NCBI GenBank assembly: GCA_002419585.1
Contig: DIGJ01000009.1
Span: forward strand, 73,259-137,258
Direction: 5' to 3'
Length of the DNA stretch: 64,000 nucleotides
Source of the DNA: Lachnoclostridium sp. UBA5725
GTDB lineage: Bacteria; Bacillota; Clostridia; Lachnospirales; Lachnospiraceae
Position 1 is the first letter of the stretch, and each line of letters begins with the position of its first letter. The notes under the pieces are model-generated. The model was not told where the DNA came from. It did not search any database and was given only the letters and a program-made list of their open reading frames with translations. This document shows positions 62,341 to 64,000 of this stretch, piece by piece. The position numbers and the translations under genes are program-made.

Positions 62341-62838
62341 ATGGCAAAGGTAGAAATGAAACAACCTATCGTTGACGAAATCAAAAAATACGCTGCAGAA
62401 GCAAAATCTGTCGTATTAGTTGACTACCGTGGATTAACAGTAGCTGAAGATACTGCACTTCGTAAAGAATTAAGAGATGCTGGAATTGTATACAAAGTAT
62501 ACAAGAACACTTTTATGAAACGTGCATTCGAAGGAACTGATTTTGCACAACTCGATCAACTCTTAGATGGACCATCCGCAATTGCATTTAGTATGGACGA
62601 TGTTACAGCTCCAGCTAGAATCTTAAGCAAAGCGGCTAAAACAATGAATGCTTTAGAATTCAAAGGAGCAGTTGTAGAAGGAACATTCTATGATGTTAAG
62701 GGAGTAGAAGCACTTGCAGCTATCCCATCAAGAGACGAACTTATTTCCAAATTACTTGGAAGCTTACAATCACCTATTACCAATATGGCTCGTGTTCTTA
62801 ATCAGATCGCTGAGAAAAACGGAGCAGTAGCTGAATAG
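62341..62838 (+). CDS. rplJ: 50S ribosomal protein L10
   Basis: It has 165 residues. The N-terminal rRNA-binding part has VVLVDYRGLTVAEDTALRKE and VYKNTFMKRAFEG; the C-terminal helix that binds L7/L12 dimers ends NMARVLNQIAEKNGAVAE. AAGGAGG precedes the ATG. It is preceded by its autoregulatory leader. Confidence 0.97.
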   Translation: MAKVEMKQPIVDEIKKYAAEAKSVVLVDYRGLTVAEDTALRKELRDAGIVYKVYKNTFMKRAFEGTDFAQLDQLLDGPSAIAFSMDDVTAPARILSKAAKTMNALEFKGAVVEGTFYDVKGVEALAAIPSRDELISKLLGSLQSPITNMARVLNQIAEKNGAVAE

Positions 62839-62883
62839 TAGGAATCAAAACAATTAATTAAAATTTAATCGGAGGTATTTAAA

Positions 62884-63246
62884 ATGACAACTCAAGAATT
62901 TATTGATGCTATCAAAGGCATGACAGTTTTAGAATTAAATGATTTAGTAAAAGCATGTGAAGAAGAATTTGGTGTATCCGCAGCAGCAGGTGTTGTTGTA
63001 GCAGCAGCTGGAGCAGCTGAAGCAGCTGAAGAAAAAACAGAATTCGATGTTGAATTAACAGACGTTGGAGCAAACAAAGTTAAAGTTATCAAAGTAGTAC
63101 GTGAAGTAACTGGCTTAGGATTAAAAGAAGCGAAAGAAGTAGTTGATGGAGCTCCTAAGGTTGTTAAAGAAGGCGCTACTAAAGAAGAAGCTGAAGATAT
63201 CAAAACTAAATTAGAAGCTGAAGGTGCTAAAGTTACTCTTAAATAA
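62884..63246 (+). CDS. rplL: 50S ribosomal protein L7/L12
   Basis: It has 120 residues. The N-terminal dimerisation part is MTTQEFIDAIKGMTVLELN, followed by an Ala-rich hinge (AAAGVVVAAAGAAEAAEE) and the C-terminal factor-binding domain with KVIKVVREVTGLGLKEAKE. CGGAGG precedes the ATG. A terminator and repeat elements follow, not rpoB directly. Confidence 0.97.
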   Translation: MTTQEFIDAIKGMTVLELNDLVKACEEEFGVSAAAGVVVAAAGAAEAAEEKTEFDVELTDVGANKVKVIKVVREVTGLGLKEAKEVVDGAPKVVKEGATKEEAEDIKTKLEAEGAKVTLK

Positions 63247-63268
63247 TTTTATTGAGTATCAAGTACTT

Positions 63269-63310
63269 AAAAAGTCTTGGCCCAAGGAAACTTGTGTCAG
63301 GACTTTTTTT
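63269..63310 (+). terminator. Terminator after rplL
   Basis: AAAAAGTCTTG pairs with CAGGACTTTTT (one wobble), followed by a T-run. Confidence 0.75.
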
Positions 63311-63312
63311 GT

Positions 63313-63613
63313 TAAATTCTGGTTTAATGGAGGAAGGATGCGAGTCTTTGTTGATGAGTGACACTATAAAAGGCTGAGCAATTTAGTTTTTCTACAATTT
63401 ACACGGCTCCCATGCTAGGATTTTATATCAATCGCATAGGCATTCCACGTAACCTCTAAACATCGAAAAATTAACTCTTAAGGGAGTTAATTTTTGATAG
63501 AGTTTACGTTCCATATGCTTAAACGATATAAAATCCTAGCATGGGAGCCGTGTAAATTGAATATAGGTTATGAGCTCAGCCTTTCATAGCTGGCTATGAA
63601 GTACGGACTCGCT
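63313..63613. repeat. Palindromic element B2
   Basis: This copy of family B is inverted relative to B1. The outer arms are a perfect 35 bp (63395-63429 against 63525-63559). The apical stem ATCGAAAAATTAACTC (63462-63477) pairs with 63484-63498 with a one-base bulge and is unlike the B1 stem. The left end TAAATTCTGGTTTAATGG abuts the rplL terminator. The right flank GAGCTCAGCC...GGACTCGC is the reverse of the B1 left flank. Confidence 0.83.
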
Positions 63614-63867
63614 ATTCATGAATGTTTATAAAAACCCAGAATTGCGAAGGTGTGCGGTAAAAAGTCAATCTCCAAATCAACTCATAATTTTAATAAATGT
63701 CTACTTAGGGTGACATTTTATCATCTGTCAGACTAGATTTAATCTTTATTAGTATATATAAATGTAAATAATTTGTTTACACATTCAAACAATAACTGAA
63801 CCATATACGTTTTTACTACTTTCTTAGCTAAATCCTGTGTTTGACAATTATATTAATTACATTACAG

Positions 63868-64000
63868 ATAACAGCGGGGTCATTTACCAAAAATCAGCAA
63901 AATGCGCGGTGGTCATAGTCTTCTCTAATTCGAATGGAGCGCAGGGGCAGTCCTTAAAACCATTTTAGCATATTTGGCGGAAACTCTAGTCAGAATGTGC
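63868..64000. repeat. Palindromic element A3 (cut by window end)
   Basis: This partial copy of family A is in reverse orientation. GCGCGGTGGTCATAGTCTTC is followed by the arm AATTCGAATGGAGCGCAGGG and continues to the first apical-stem bases (CAGAATGTGC), which differ from A1 and A2. The rest lies beyond the window. The 254 bp between B2 and A3 show no feature I can support. Confidence 0.8.

Noticed and set aside
62892..63203. Minus-strand frame opposite rplL
   Set aside because: It arises from the Ala-rich codon pattern of rplL and has no start signals.

Overview
The window looks like a chromosomal segment of a spore-forming, AT-rich clostridium of the Lachnospiraceae type; a plant-polysaccharide fermenter such as Lachnoclostridium phytofermentans is my best guess. 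The grounds are spoVG and spoIIID, a multi-subunit NAD-linked [FeFe] hydrogenase, a paired glgC/glgD, a galactan-use locus and the rpmG-secE-nusG-rplK-rplA-rplJ-rplL order. The species was not confirmed by any search.

Layout. 1-5.8 kb: an Lsr-like autoinducer-2 (AI-2) or related sugar uptake operon (lsrACDB-lsrF), entering from the left edge. 5.8-10.9 kb, minus strand: a five-gene operon for an electron-bifurcating-type [FeFe] hydrogenase. 11.1-14.3 kb, divergent: a tightly coupled five-gene cluster built around a sensory-type [FeFe] hydrogenase homologue. 14.7-19.6 kb, minus strand: prs, a DnaC-like loader, a DnaD-like protein and murC, with a DnaA-box cluster between murC and the dnaD-like gene. 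19.8-22.5 kb: glgC, glgD, spoVG. 22.6-23.2 kb: the shell of an IS4-type element. 23.2-25.8 kb: PAP2 phosphatase, SGNH hydrolase, rpiB. 27.1-30.5 kb: LytTR regulator, GHKL kinase, YhfC intramembrane protease and a DUF3887 lipoprotein. 30.6-36.9 kb: pyrI-pyrB, add, argF, argR, a transglutaminase-like protein, a small ORF and thpR. 37.1-50.6 kb: a galactan/galactoside locus with a LacI regulator, GH42, GH2, an ABC importer, an unknown 615-aa protein, a zinc-ribbon protein and GH53. 50.7-55 kb: a membrane chemoreceptor and a FIST plus soluble-receptor pair. 55.1-59.7 kb: spoIIID, a CHAP-like protein, an Mrr-like nuclease, an AraC-type regulator with a degenerate receiver, and a FliD-like protein. 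59.9-63.2 kb: the ribosomal/secE/nusG cluster.

How the parts work together. Each promoter of the galactan locus carries a copy of one operator, approximately GCAANCGNTTGC, just downstream of its -10 box, so the LacI protein probably controls itself, both galactosidase genes and the transporter operon. The divergent arrangement of the catalytic and sensory hydrogenase operons suggests H2 or redox feedback. ArgR-type boxes lie before argF and argR.

The most unusual structure is a set of five long intergenic palindromes, plus one cut by the window end (families A, B and C; 180-375 bp). They have outer arms of 34-36 bp and an apical hairpin that differs in sequence but stays paired in every complete copy. 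Families A and B share an end sequence and internal motifs. They may be an undescribed family of mobile or structured-RNA elements.
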